From positions 248,001 to 312,000 of the forward strand of contig CAWDYA010000002.1 in the NCBI GenBank assembly GCA_963806495.1: a stretch of 64,000 nt of DNA, written 5' to 3'. The notes beneath the pieces were generated by a model. The model made no database searches, was not told the DNA's origin, and was given only the letters and a program-made list of their open reading frames with translations. Shown here piece by piece: positions 53,525-61,477 of this stretch (position 1 is the stretch's first letter; each line of letters opens with the position of its first letter). The stretch comes from CAWDYA01 sp963806495. Its GTDB lineage: Bacteria > Acidobacteriota > Polarisedimenticolia > JACPZX01 > DASXTC01. The translations under genes were made by a program, and so were the position numbers.

Positions 53525-54723
53525 GCCAGCAGCGGCGCGAGGGCGGTCTGGATCGGTGGCCCGGTGATGACGGCTTCGCGCGGCCGGACGAAGAGGTTGA
53601 TTTCTGAGCGGATGCCGAACTCGGGGAGGTACACACCCGGCTCGATGGTGAAGGCCGTGCCCGGAATGATGTGCCGGTCGTCGATCGTCTCGAGATGGTC
53701 GAGGTGAGCGCCGTTGCCGTGGACCTCGTACCCGAGGTTGTGCCCCGTCCGGTGCGTGAAGTAATCACCGAACCCGCGGGCCGCTATCTCGTTGCGCGCT
53801 GCGTCGTCGGCTTCCCATCCCCTGACCGGCCGGCCGGCGGCGATCGCCTCCTGGACGAACTTCGTGGCGGCGTCACGTCCTGCGCGGACAGCCTCGAACA
53901 CCTCGAGGTGACGGTCCGGGACTTTCGTGTCGATGAAGGTGGTCCAGGTGATGTCGGCGTAGACGGAGCCCGGAGTCTTCTTCTTGGCCCAGATGTCGAT
54001 GAGCAGCAGGTCGCCGCGCCGCACCGGCGAGGAGCCGTCCGGGCCGGGGGAGTAGTGCGGCTGTCCCGCGTGTTCGTTGACCGCCACAATCGGAGGATGA
54101 TCGGCGAAGAACCCGCGCGACGTGAAGATGTCCATGAGGAAGCACTGAACCTCATACTCCGTGGTTGCCCGTCCCTCGGTGACACGTCGTCTGACTTCGT
54201 CGAACGTGAGGTCGACCGCCTCGCGCAGCATGGCGGCCGCCTCGTAGTGACCCGCCACCTGGGCGTCGGTCATGACGGCCTCGAAGGTCTGCACGAGGTC
54301 CGCCGAGGAGGCCACCTCGACGCCGCAGGCGCGCACCATCTCGATGGTTCCACCGTCCACCCGGGACACGTAGGGGATCGCGTTGTTCGGCGAGTACTGC
54401 ATCGCCACGCGGTCGGCTCCCTCGAGCGCCGCGGCGAGATGCCCGGAGAGCTCCTTCCAGCCGCTGTAGAGGAGCGTCCGGCCCGGAAGGTGATCCAGCA
54501 CGTCGGCTTCGATGCGATGGCAGATACGGACAGGGTCTCCCGCGGCGGGAACGTAGTAGAACCACCGTCGTGTGGCGATCCTGTCCTCGGGAAACCCGAG
54601 GATGCTCAGGCTGATCGGGTCGAGGCCGCGGAAATCGTAGAAGAGCCACCCGGACAGCCGGCCGTAGCGGCCCGTGGACAGGGCGTTCTGGACGGCGGGG
54701 AGATCGAACGTGGCGGTCTGCAT
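53521..54723 (-). CDS. M24-family metallopeptidase (Xaa-Pro aminopeptidase-like)
   Basis: A 400-residue pita-bread metallopeptidase. The five metal ligands are D243 (LLIDIWAKK), D257 (VYADITW), H328 (HRTGHNLGYE), E361 (FTIEPGVY) and E374 (GIRSEINLF), all present. The N-terminal creatinase-like domain (about 1-150) places it with Xaa-Pro aminopeptidase and prolidase rather than methionine aminopeptidase. No signal peptide is seen, so it is cytosolic and would trim proline-containing peptides. It is second in a four-gene minus-strand operon and overlaps the symporter gene by four bases. Confidence 0.9.
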   Translation of the reverse strand: MQTATFDLPAVQNALSTGRYGRLSGWLFYDFRGLDPISLSILGFPEDRIATRRWFYYVPAAGDPVRICHRIEADVLDHLPGRTLLYSGWKELSGHLAAALEGADRVAMQYSPNNAIPYVSRVDGGTIEMVRACGVEVASSADLVQTFEAVMTDAQVAGHYEAAAMLREAVDLTFDEVRRRVTEGRATTEYEVQCFLMDIFTSRGFFADHPPIVAVNEHAGQPHYSPGPDGSSPVRRGDLLLIDIWAKKKTPGSVYADITWTTFIDTKVPDRHLEVFEAVRAGRDAATKFVQEAIAAGRPVRGWEADDAARNEIAARGFGDYFTHRTGHNLGYEVHGNGAHLDHLETIDDRHIIPGTAFTIEPGVYLPEFGIRSEINLFVRPREAVITGPPIQTALAPLLA

Positions 54724-54728
54724 GATGG

Positions 54729-55190
54729 TCAGGCCTCGAGAAACACCATCTCCTTGAGAGATGACTTGACGACATAGATGCGCAGGTTGTTGTCGGCCGG
54801 GTCGGTGGGGAAGAAGAAGAAACCCTGCTCGTCAGGCTCGCTGGCGACCTGCGCGTAACCCCAGAGGCGCTCGCCGTCCTGGAACTGCAGCGCAACGCGC
54901 CGCCCGTGGTCCATCACCTTGGTGAAGCGGGGTTCGGCGATACTGCGGATCACCGGACCGCGGGGCGGATGGTTCGGGTCGCCGTCGAAGGTGCGCACGT
55001 GGAACACCGCCTTCAGCTCGTCGAGGAAGACGGCCACCGGCCCCGACTCTCCCGAGTACGGTTGGAGCATGAACGACTCGCGCTCGGGGGAGAAGTCTCG
55101 CGTGTGTCCCTTCACCACCCGGCCGTCCTTGAAGTGCGCCACCACCTTGTCCTCGAAGAAGATTTCCCCTGCGAACCCGACGATACCCAT
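54729..55190 (-). CDS. Conserved small protein, DUF6982-like
   Basis: A 153-residue protein with the pattern KVVAHFKDGRVVKGHTRDFSP, then SFMLQPYSGESGPVAVFLDE, HVRTFDGDPNHPP and VMDHGRRVALQFQDGERLWG. The layout (DG-x-x-x-KG near the N terminus, F-x-L-x-P later) resembles small acidobacterial proteins grouped as DUF6982, which look like beta-rich ligand-binding modules. The function is unknown. The start ATG has GAGAGG six bases upstream, and the longer frame from 55238 is unlikely. It leads the peptidase operon, six bases before the M24 gene. Confidence 0.7.
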   Translation of the reverse strand: MGIVGFAGEIFFEDKVVAHFKDGRVVKGHTRDFSPERESFMLQPYSGESGPVAVFLDELKAVFHVRTFDGDPNHPPRGPVIRSIAEPRFTKVMDHGRRVALQFQDGERLWGYAQVASEPDEQGFFFFPTDPADNNLRIYVVKSSLKEMVFLEA

Positions 55191-55218
55191 GGTGGTCCTC
55201 TCCGTCTCGTGCGGTGAT

Positions 55219-55224
55219 GTTATA
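55219..55224 (-). promoter_or_regulatory. Minus-strand -10 box of the peptide operon
   Basis: TATAAC (5/6) on the minus strand, 28 bases upstream of the ATG at 55190. No convincing -35 is seen. The same AT-rich spot could also serve the plus strand. Confidence 0.35.
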
Positions 55225-55289
55225 CTCGCGCCAGCCACCGGAAGAGAGACAACGCCGAAATCGCTCGTATTCTACCCGACGCCAACCCC

Positions 55290-56630
55290 TTGTCAACACT
55301 CACCCCGACACATTCCTCCGGCGAAACCCCGGCGCGGCGCCGCGTCTGGCCCGTCGGGATCCGATCCCTCGGCCATCGCAACTACCGCCTGTTCTTTGCC
55401 GGACAGCTCATCTCGGTGGTCGGCTCCTGGATGCAGAACATGGCGCAGGCATGGCTCGTCTACCGGCTCACCGGTTCCGAGCTGCTTCTCGGGCTGGCCG
55501 GGTTTGCCGACAAGGTCCCGGTCTTCCTGCTCGGGCTGGCCGGGGGGCTCGTGGCGGACCGGTTCAACCGCCACCGCGTGGTGATCGCGACCCAGACGGC
55601 GTCGATGATCCAGGCGCTCGCGCTCGGCGCGCTGGTGCTGAGCGGCCACGCGCAGGTGTGGCAGATCTTCGTGCTGGCGACCGTACAGGGTGTGATCAAC
55701 GCCTTCGACCTGCCGGCGCGGCAGTCGTTCATCTCGGCGATGGTCGAGCGCGACGATCTGCCGAACGCGCTCGCGCTCAACTCCTCGGTGTTCAACGCGG
55801 CGCGCGTCGTGGGCCCGGCGCTCGCCGGCATCGTGGTCGCGGCGGTGGGAGAGGGGCTCTGCTTCGTCCTGAACGGCGTCTCCTACATGGCGGTGATCGC
55901 CTGTCTCGCGATGATGCGGTTCGGGCCGGCCTCGAGGCTCGCCGCGCCATCGGCGAGCACCTCCCGGCTCGCGGAGGGGATACGGTACGCGGCAGGCAAT
56001 CCTCCCATCCGCTCGCTGTTGCTCCTTCTGGGGCTGATCAGCATCTGCGGCATGCCGTACGTGGTGCTGATGCCGGTCTTCGCGGGCGAGATCCTGGGAG
56101 GCGGCGCGCGCGGGCTCGGGACACTGATGGGTGCCTCGGGAATCGGCGCGTTCGTGGCGGCGGCAGCGCTCGCGCGGCGCGGCACGGTGCGGGGACTGGG
56201 GCGGGTGGTGGCGGCCGGCGCCATCGGGTTCGGGGTGAGTCTGGTGCTTTTCTCTCTCTCCCGCAGCTTCTGGCTCTCGGCGGGGATCCTGGCCGTGGTC
56301 GGATTCTCGATGATCACGATGGCCGCCGCAACGAATCTCCTCCTCCAGTCGCTCTGCCCCGAGCAGCTTCGGGGCCGCATCATGAGCATCTACGTCATCA
56401 TGTTCGTGGGGATGTCTCCCTGGGGCAGCCTGATGGCCGGGGCGCTCGCGCATCGGATCGGGACGCCGCACACGGTGGCGGTCGGGGGCCTGCTGTGCGC
56501 GCTCGCCGGTGTCGGCTTCGCCTTCGGGATCCCGTGGCTGCGCGGCTACGTGCGTTATCCGATCCCCGAGTCGCGCTCCGGCCCGATCGGAGAGGAGGAC
56601 GGAATGTCCGCCGGAGCGCCGCCTCGTTGA
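55290..56630 (+). CDS. Major facilitator superfamily exporter (EntS/MFS_3-like)
   Basis: A 446-residue membrane protein with about 12 membrane segments. The N-terminal segment YRLFFAGQLISVVGSWMQNM and the loop GGLVADRFNRHRVVIATQ between segments 2 and 3 are typical of the MFS_3 group that includes the enterobactin exporter EntS and many drug/proton antiporters. FDLPARQSFISAMV is the next conserved loop. A proton-driven efflux role is likely; the cargo is unknown. The start is TTG 55290, chosen because no ATG or GTG fits; it is not strongly supported. Confidence 0.88.
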   Translation: MSTLTPTHSSGETPARRRVWPVGIRSLGHRNYRLFFAGQLISVVGSWMQNMAQAWLVYRLTGSELLLGLAGFADKVPVFLLGLAGGLVADRFNRHRVVIATQTASMIQALALGALVLSGHAQVWQIFVLATVQGVINAFDLPARQSFISAMVERDDLPNALALNSSVFNAARVVGPALAGIVVAAVGEGLCFVLNGVSYMAVIACLAMMRFGPASRLAAPSASTSRLAEGIRYAAGNPPIRSLLLLLGLISICGMPYVVLMPVFAGEILGGGARGLGTLMGASGIGAFVAAAALARRGTVRGLGRVVAAGAIGFGVSLVLFSLSRSFWLSAGILAVVGFSMITMAAATNLLLQSLCPEQLRGRIMSIYVIMFVGMSPWGSLMAGALAHRIGTPHTVAVGGLLCALAGVGFAFGIPWLRGYVRYPIPESRSGPIGEEDGMSAGAPPR

Positions 56631-56681
56631 CAGGTCCGGCAAGCGCGTCTAGACTCGGCCGGGGGTGGAGGATCAGCGATC

Positions 56682-57110
56682 ATGGATCGCATCGTCGTCA
56701 GCGGAATCAAGTTTCACGCCTACCACGGGCTCACGCGGCTCGAGCGCGAGGTGGGAGTGCGCTGCTCCATCGACGTGGAGATGGGGATCGACCTCTCACC
56801 CGCTATCGCCAGCGATCGCCTCGCCGACACGATCGACTACCGGGAGATCCATCGGATCGTGCTGGAGATCGGCAAGACAAGGAACTCGTTCCATCTGATC
56901 GAGAGCCTCGCCGGCAGGATCGCAGCGGAGATTCTGAAGCGGTTCCCCGTCAGCGAGGTCGTCGTGAGGGTCCGGAAGGAGACGCCGATTATCGACGGGA
57001 TCGTGGACAACATCGGCGTTGAGGTAACACGGCGCCGCCGGCCCGGCCGCGCCACCGTCAGGGCGGCGGGGCGGGCACCACGCAGGGTGGCGGTCACGAA
57101 GAGGAGATGA
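56682..57110 (+). CDS. folB: Dihydroneopterin aldolase
   Basis: A 142-residue FolB, which cleaves dihydroneopterin to 6-hydroxymethyl-dihydropterin and glycolaldehyde in folate synthesis. It opens with IVVSGIKFHAYHGLTRLERE, then TIDYREIHRIVLEI and SFHLIESLAGRIA, and ends the core with VVVRVRKETPI, where the lysine is the catalytic base. A basic 25-residue tail (RRRRPGRATVRAAGRAPRRV) follows and may be disordered. Its last 17 bases overlap the 3' end of the convergent HAD gene. No other fol gene is nearby. Confidence 0.9.
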   Translation: MDRIVVSGIKFHAYHGLTRLEREVGVRCSIDVEMGIDLSPAIASDRLADTIDYREIHRIVLEIGKTRNSFHLIESLAGRIAAEILKRFPVSEVVVRVRKETPIIDGIVDNIGVEVTRRRRPGRATVRAAGRAPRRVAVTKRR

Positions 57111-57794
57111 GGTCTCCGGAAAGCAGCGCGGGCAACTGCTCCAGGCTGCGAATCACCGGGACGTCTGCCGTTGACACCGCCCGCCCCGACCGGTCGAGGA
57201 GAGCCGCCCGCATCCCCACGCCGAGCGCTCCTTCGATGTCTTCGTTCCGTCGGTCGCCGACCATGAGGATTCGTCCCGCCGGCAGCCCCATACGCTCGGC
57301 GGCGAGCGCGAAGAACGCGGGGTCGGGCTTCAGCAGGCCGCACTCGCACGAGAGGCAGAATCTGATCCATCATCGTCAGCAGCCCCTCACTCCGGAGGAA
57401 GTCGAGAATCGAACGACTGGGTGTTGGAGAGAAGGCCAAGCCGGTAGGCCGGCGCGGGAGGATGCGCCACGCGCAGCCTGGCGAGAGCGGGGAGGGTGTC
57501 GGCATAGAGGCGGTTGGCGTTGCATGCCTCGCCCCAGGCCAGGATCAACTCACGGCGCTCTGCCGGGCCCGGCACCCGTGCGCCCGCGGCGGAGGCGAGG
57601 ACGTCGAGCGCCTCGCCGATCCCCGACAGCGGCCGCGTCATGATCGCGCTCTCGATGAGCCGGCGCCACCCCGGGCGGTCCATCAGGCCGAAGGCCGTCG
57701 CCAGCATCGTCATGGGATGCGGCTCGTGTCTCGTATGGGCGAGTGTGTTCCAGAGGTCGAAGCAGAGGCCGCGGATATCGTCGAAGGGAGCCAT
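57094..57794 (-). pseudogene. HAD-family hydrolase split by two +1 frameshifts
   Basis: Three frames encode one 232-residue HAD hydrolase. Frame 1 (from 57794) has motif I in IRGLCFDLWNTLAHT and motif II in LGLLSNTQSF. Frame 2 continues LDFLRSEGLLTMMDQI. Frame 3 has motif III in ECGLLKPDPAFFALAAE and motif IV in ILMVGDRRNEDIEGALGVG. Frame 1 joins frame 2 if one A of GAGAATCGAAC at 57407/57408 (plus strand) is removed, and frame 2 joins frame 3 if one A of CAGAATCTG at 57359/57360 is removed. Both repaired sites read GATC. The family hydrolyses small phosphate esters. Its start codon overlaps that of the divergent SPOR-SpoIID gene. Confidence 0.8.
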
Positions 57795-60132
57795 GCGACG
57801 ACATTGTAGCCTGATGCTCCTCACTCTCGCGCTTTTCGCCGGCGCCGGCGTTCCGGCCTCGCCCGCCGAGGGGCAGCGAACGCGGCTCGGCCCGTACGCC
57901 ACGCGGCCGCGGGACGGTGGGTCGGTCACCCTCAGCCTGCAGCCACCCACCGTCCGGATCGGGCTCTCGGGCGACGGCAAGAGCGTGCTGCTGGCCTCGG
58001 ACGGGGGGGTATACATCGTCGACAGGGAGACCGGGCGAGACGTCTGGAAGCACATCCACAAGGGGCCGGTGCGGGTGGTGCTGGAGAAGAGCGGAGCGGT
58101 CGAGCCTCCCTCCGTCTACCGGGTCCAGGTGGCCTCGCTATCCCGCCGTGAGGATGCGGACGACCTGGCCGCGCGGCTTCAGGCCGAAACGGGAGAGAAG
58201 ACGGAGGTCGAGCGGAACCCGGATCGCAACGCCTGGCGGGTGCGGGTCGGCCAGCGCGCGACGCGGGAGGAGATCGCTCAGGTCGAGGAGAAGCTTCGCG
58301 CTCTGGGTTTCGCCGAGACCTGGATCGTGGAGGAGAACGGCGCGGGAGGCCGCCAGCCCAAGATGCGGCTCGTGGACGAGGATTACAACGACATGCTGAC
58401 CTCCTCGCCGGTGCTGCTGGTGCTGCCCGCGGCGGACGGACGTCCGGTGCAGGTGGACGGCGCGGCGTACCGCGGCGTGGTGGAAGTGAGAATTACCCGA
58501 GGCCTGCAGATCCGGGCCGTGAACCTGATCAACGTCGAGTCGTACCTGCGCGGCGTGGTGCCGCGCGAGATGGGCCCCGGCGTCTATCCGGAGCTGGAGG
58601 CGCTCAAGGCGCAGGCGGTGGCGGCGAGGACCTACGTGGAGGCGAACCGCGGCCAGTTCTCCGATGACGGGTTCGACATCTGCGACACCGCCCGCTGTCA
58701 GGTGTACGGGGGGATCGCGGCGGAGCACCCGCTGTCGGACTACGCGGTCGAGCAGACGAAGGGAATCATCGCCACATGGCAGGGAAAGCCGATCAACGCT
58801 CTGTACACATCGACCTGCGGCGGACATACCGAAGATCTCAAGAACGTCTTCAGGGAGATGGAAGGGCCGTACCTGAAGGGGGTCCCATGCTATCCCGACG
58901 ACGAGGCGCTGGCCGCGTCGCTGAGGACGCTGCAGGGGGTCGCCCCCGGCCCCCCGGTGGTCCTCACGAACGGGGAACGGATCGACGGCGCCCTCGCGCT
59001 GCTGCAGGTCCTCAACGTGATCCGCCCGGAGGAGACGACCGGGGAGTCCATGGCGGGCAGGCCGGCCCCGGCCGGGACGGGCGCCTGGATGAAACGCACG
59101 CTGGAGGTGATTGGCCGGCGACCCCCGTCGGGGTTCGATCCGGCCCGTGACGTGTCGACGGTGTCCGACCTGGCTGTGTACCTGGTGGAGGCCCTCGACT
59201 GGGGGCCCAGGCTGGATCAGCTCCTCGACACGCGCGATCTCCCGTCCATCCTCGGCCAGGACGCACTCTCCCTCACCCCCGAGGGTGCGCGCGCGTCGCT
59301 GGGATACCTGGTGCGCGAGGGTATCCTCCCGCGGGTCGGTCCGTCGAAGGTGGACGCCGCCGCGAGGGATGACGGCGCGCCGGGGCCGCGTGATGCGGCG
59401 ACACGGGGCATGATGGCCAGGGCCCTTCATCGGATCATCCTGAGGTACGAATCGGCCGGTCTGACGGCCGCGAAGTATCGCGGGTTCCAGGGCGACGCGA
59501 TGGCGCTGCAGAGCGAGGGCACGCTCACGTTCCGTCCGCTTGCGCCGCAGCTCCACCTCGTCGAGCGCGACCCGGCGGGCGGCGAGGCGACGGTGGCCGG
59601 GCACACGCTGCAGGACGGAGACAATCTCGAGTTCCACCTCTCCTCGGAAGGCGCGGTCGATTATCTGCTGGTGAAGCAGAACACGCGCAGCTCATCGTAC
59701 GATCGCTACTCGGGTGTCTACTCCTGGGAGACACGCATTCAACGCGCGGATCTCGAGACGAAGATCAGGCAGCGGGCCTCCATCGGACGGCTCATCGACC
59801 TCCTCCCGGGACGCCGCGGGGTATCGGGCCGGCTGCTGGACCTGACCGTGGTGGGGACGGCCGGGCGGTTCACCTTCCGCGGATTCGACATCGAGCGGCT
59901 GCTCGGGCTGCGCGAGACGCTGTTCCTCGTGGAGCGGCAGTACGCTCCCGACGGCAAGGTCGCCACATTCGTGTTCTCAGGAAAGGGGTGGGGACACGGT
60001 GTGGGGATGTGCCAGGTGGGCGCGTACGGGATGGCGCTCAGGGGGAGGACCTACGAGGAGATCCTCCACCACTACTACACGGGTGTGACGCTCGAAGCGG
60101 TGCCCCCCGGGGAGACCGGCACCGGGCGTTGA
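57793..60132 (+). CDS. SPOR-SpoIID protein with SLH-like insertion
   Basis: A 779-residue exported protein. Signal peptide (SLMLLTLALFAGAGVPASPA), SPOR domain (about 107-180; SVYRVQVASLSRREDADDLA), and a SpoIID/LytB lytic transglycosylase domain: INVESYLRGVVPREMGPGVY with the catalytic Glu, KAQAVAARTYVEAN, and CQVYGG. The C-terminal closing motif KGWGHGVGMCQVGAYGMAL is separated by roughly 380 residues. The insertion has an SLH-like stretch (SLTPEGARASLGYLVREGIL, ATRGMMARALHRII). SPOR domains bind denuded septal glycan and SpoIID cuts such glycan, so it may trim septal peptidoglycan. The ATG at 57793 has a close GGGAG; ATG 57814 is possible. Confidence 0.86.
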   Translation: MRRHCSLMLLTLALFAGAGVPASPAEGQRTRLGPYATRPRDGGSVTLSLQPPTVRIGLSGDGKSVLLASDGGVYIVDRETGRDVWKHIHKGPVRVVLEKSGAVEPPSVYRVQVASLSRREDADDLAARLQAETGEKTEVERNPDRNAWRVRVGQRATREEIAQVEEKLRALGFAETWIVEENGAGGRQPKMRLVDEDYNDMLTSSPVLLVLPAADGRPVQVDGAAYRGVVEVRITRGLQIRAVNLINVESYLRGVVPREMGPGVYPELEALKAQAVAARTYVEANRGQFSDDGFDICDTARCQVYGGIAAEHPLSDYAVEQTKGIIATWQGKPINALYTSTCGGHTEDLKNVFREMEGPYLKGVPCYPDDEALAASLRTLQGVAPGPPVVLTNGERIDGALALLQVLNVIRPEETTGESMAGRPAPAGTGAWMKRTLEVIGRRPPSGFDPARDVSTVSDLAVYLVEALDWGPRLDQLLDTRDLPSILGQDALSLTPEGARASLGYLVREGILPRVGPSKVDAAARDDGAPGPRDAATRGMMARALHRIILRYESAGLTAAKYRGFQGDAMALQSEGTLTFRPLAPQLHLVERDPAGGEATVAGHTLQDGDNLEFHLSSEGAVDYLLVKQNTRSSSYDRYSGVYSWETRIQRADLETKIRQRASIGRLIDLLPGRRGVSGRLLDLTVVGTAGRFTFRGFDIERLLGLRETLFLVERQYAPDGKVATFVFSGKGWGHGVGMCQVGAYGMALRGRTYEEILHHYYTGVTLEAVPPGETGTGR

Positions 60133-60158
60133 CTTGGCCGGAAGGGTTCCGTTAGCAT
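60129..60158 (+). promoter_or_regulatory. Possible promoter of the DUF4388 gene
   Basis: TTGACT (60129-60134) with an 18-base spacer to TAGCAT (60153-60158, 4/6). The -35 overlaps the stop of the preceding gene. Confidence 0.35.
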
Positions 60159-60191
60159 TCACGGGCGTTCTCGACGGAGCCGCAGAAAAAC

Positions 60192-61358
60192 GTGCAGACC
60201 AGCAATCCGACAGGGTCGATCGGCTCGTCCGGTCTGCCCGATCTACTCCTCTCGCTTCGCGCCGCCGCGAGCACGGGTCGGCTTCGTCTGGAGCGGGAAG
60301 GCCTGACGAGGGATCTCTGGCTGCGCGACGGCCGGGTGATCGGCGCCGAGTCCTCCGCGGGCACCGACTCGATCGAGTGGCTTCTCCTGACGGCGGGCGT
60401 CCTGGACGAGGATGGCCACAGGGCGGTGCGCGCCATGATCCAGTCGGGAGTGAAGCGGGGGCGCGCTCTCATCGAGACAGGCGGGATCTCCCCCTCGGTC
60501 CTGTGTGAATGGACCGAGCGAAGGACGCGGTTTCTGACACGGGACCTGCTCTCCTGGACGAGCGGCGCATACCGGTTCGAGCCGGGCGACGAGCCTCCGC
60601 CGGGCAGCATCACGGTGGCCCTGGATCCGGGAGAGGTTCTGCTCGAGGCGTTGCGCGACGGGGCGGCCGCGCGGCTCCTCTCCGAGTCGATGCCCTCACC
60701 CGATGCCGTCATCGAGCCGATCGGCTCGATGTCGAGCGGCGCGCAGCTTCTCAACGCGGCGGAGCGGTACGTGCTCTCTCTCGTGGACGGACACCGCTGC
60801 GTCGCGGAGATCTGCTCGCTGAGCGAGATCGGCGAGACCGACACGCTGGGTCTCCTGGCGCTCCTTGCCGCCGCCGGGTGCCTCGGAGGCTCCGGCGGAA
60901 GTGCCGGCCGCGTGCTGACCGGGTGCGAAGAGGCGGCCGGCGGCGGGGTCGAGAAGGAGCCCGAGCCGAGGCCCCTCGAAGTGCCCGGCGGCGACAAGAC
61001 GTCCGATCTGCGCGGTGCGATTCGCGTCTACAACGAGGTGTTTGTGTTCCTTTATGCCTACATGATCAAGGAGGTCGGGCCGATCGCCGAGCAGCTCCTC
61101 GAGAAGACGCTTCGGGATGTTCGCGACAGGCACGCCTCGCTGTTCGCGCGGCTCGTCACCTGCCGCGACGGGTCCCTGCCCGATGACACCCTCGTACGCA
61201 ACGTCAACCTCCTCAAGGATGACAGGAGGACCGCGTTGATCGCCGCCCTGCACGACTACCTCATCGCGCTGACGCTGGCCGTGCGCCGGATCCTCGGACC
61301 GGAGCACGAGGAGTGCGTCCTTCGCCGGCTCCGGGAGATGCGATGCAGCCGGACATGA
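60192..61358 (+). CDS. DUF4388-domain protein
   Basis: A 388-residue cytosolic protein. The N-terminal 150 residues carry the DUF4388/PatA-like module: LPDLLLSLRAAASTGRLRLE, LWLRDGRVIGAESSAG, and LVLLTAGVLDEDGH-like helix (WLLLTAGVLDEDGH). A winged-helix-like second part follows (YVLSLVDGHRCVAEIC). A C-terminal part of about 125 residues holds a conserved-looking VFVFLYAYMIKEVGPIAEQL. Such modules are found in two-component and gliding-motility-linked proteins. The GTG start is only weakly backed by a distant GGAG. It lies upstream of a tiny membrane protein and miaA-hfq, in one direction. Confidence 0.78.
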   Translation: MQTSNPTGSIGSSGLPDLLLSLRAAASTGRLRLEREGLTRDLWLRDGRVIGAESSAGTDSIEWLLLTAGVLDEDGHRAVRAMIQSGVKRGRALIETGGISPSVLCEWTERRTRFLTRDLLSWTSGAYRFEPGDEPPPGSITVALDPGEVLLEALRDGAAARLLSESMPSPDAVIEPIGSMSSGAQLLNAAERYVLSLVDGHRCVAEICSLSEIGETDTLGLLALLAAAGCLGGSGGSAGRVLTGCEEAAGGGVEKEPEPRPLEVPGGDKTSDLRGAIRVYNEVFVFLYAYMIKEVGPIAEQLLEKTLRDVRDRHASLFARLVTCRDGSLPDDTLVRNVNLLKDDRRTALIAALHDYLIALTLAVRRILGPEHEECVLRRLREMRCSRT

Positions 61359-61477
61359 ACGGGCCGTCCCGGCAGCGCGTCCGGCAGACGGTGGAGCGAG
61401 CGAGGCTCGTCGGGGCCGGTTTGCTCGGACTCGCCATCCTGGCTTTCTGGGTGCTGCGTGCCGCAGGGGTCTGGTGA
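61343..61477 (+). CDS. Small single-pass membrane protein (44 residues)
   Basis: ATG 61343 with GGGAG five bases upstream opens a 44-codon frame. The N terminus is polar and basic (SRQRVRQTVERARL), then one hydrophobic helix (LVGAGLLGLAILAFWVLRAA) ends at Gly-Val-Trp. It overlaps the DUF4388 gene by 16 bases and the miaA GTG start by four. The tight overlaps and ribosome site support it as real. I do not recognise a family. Confidence 0.65.
   Translation: MQPDMNGPSRQRVRQTVERARLVGAGLLGLAILAFWVLRAAGVW

Noticed and set aside
52023..53768. Long 5' extension of the M3/M2-like peptidase frame through the symporter
   Set aside because: The same bases encode 13 membrane segments in the symporter frame; the extension is Arg/Pro-rich, so the peptidase starts at GTG 52022.
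57514..57792. Longer N terminus for the SPOR-SpoIID protein
   Set aside because: That stretch is antisense to the HAD hydrolase and Arg-rich; a proper signal peptide starts only at 57793 or 57814.
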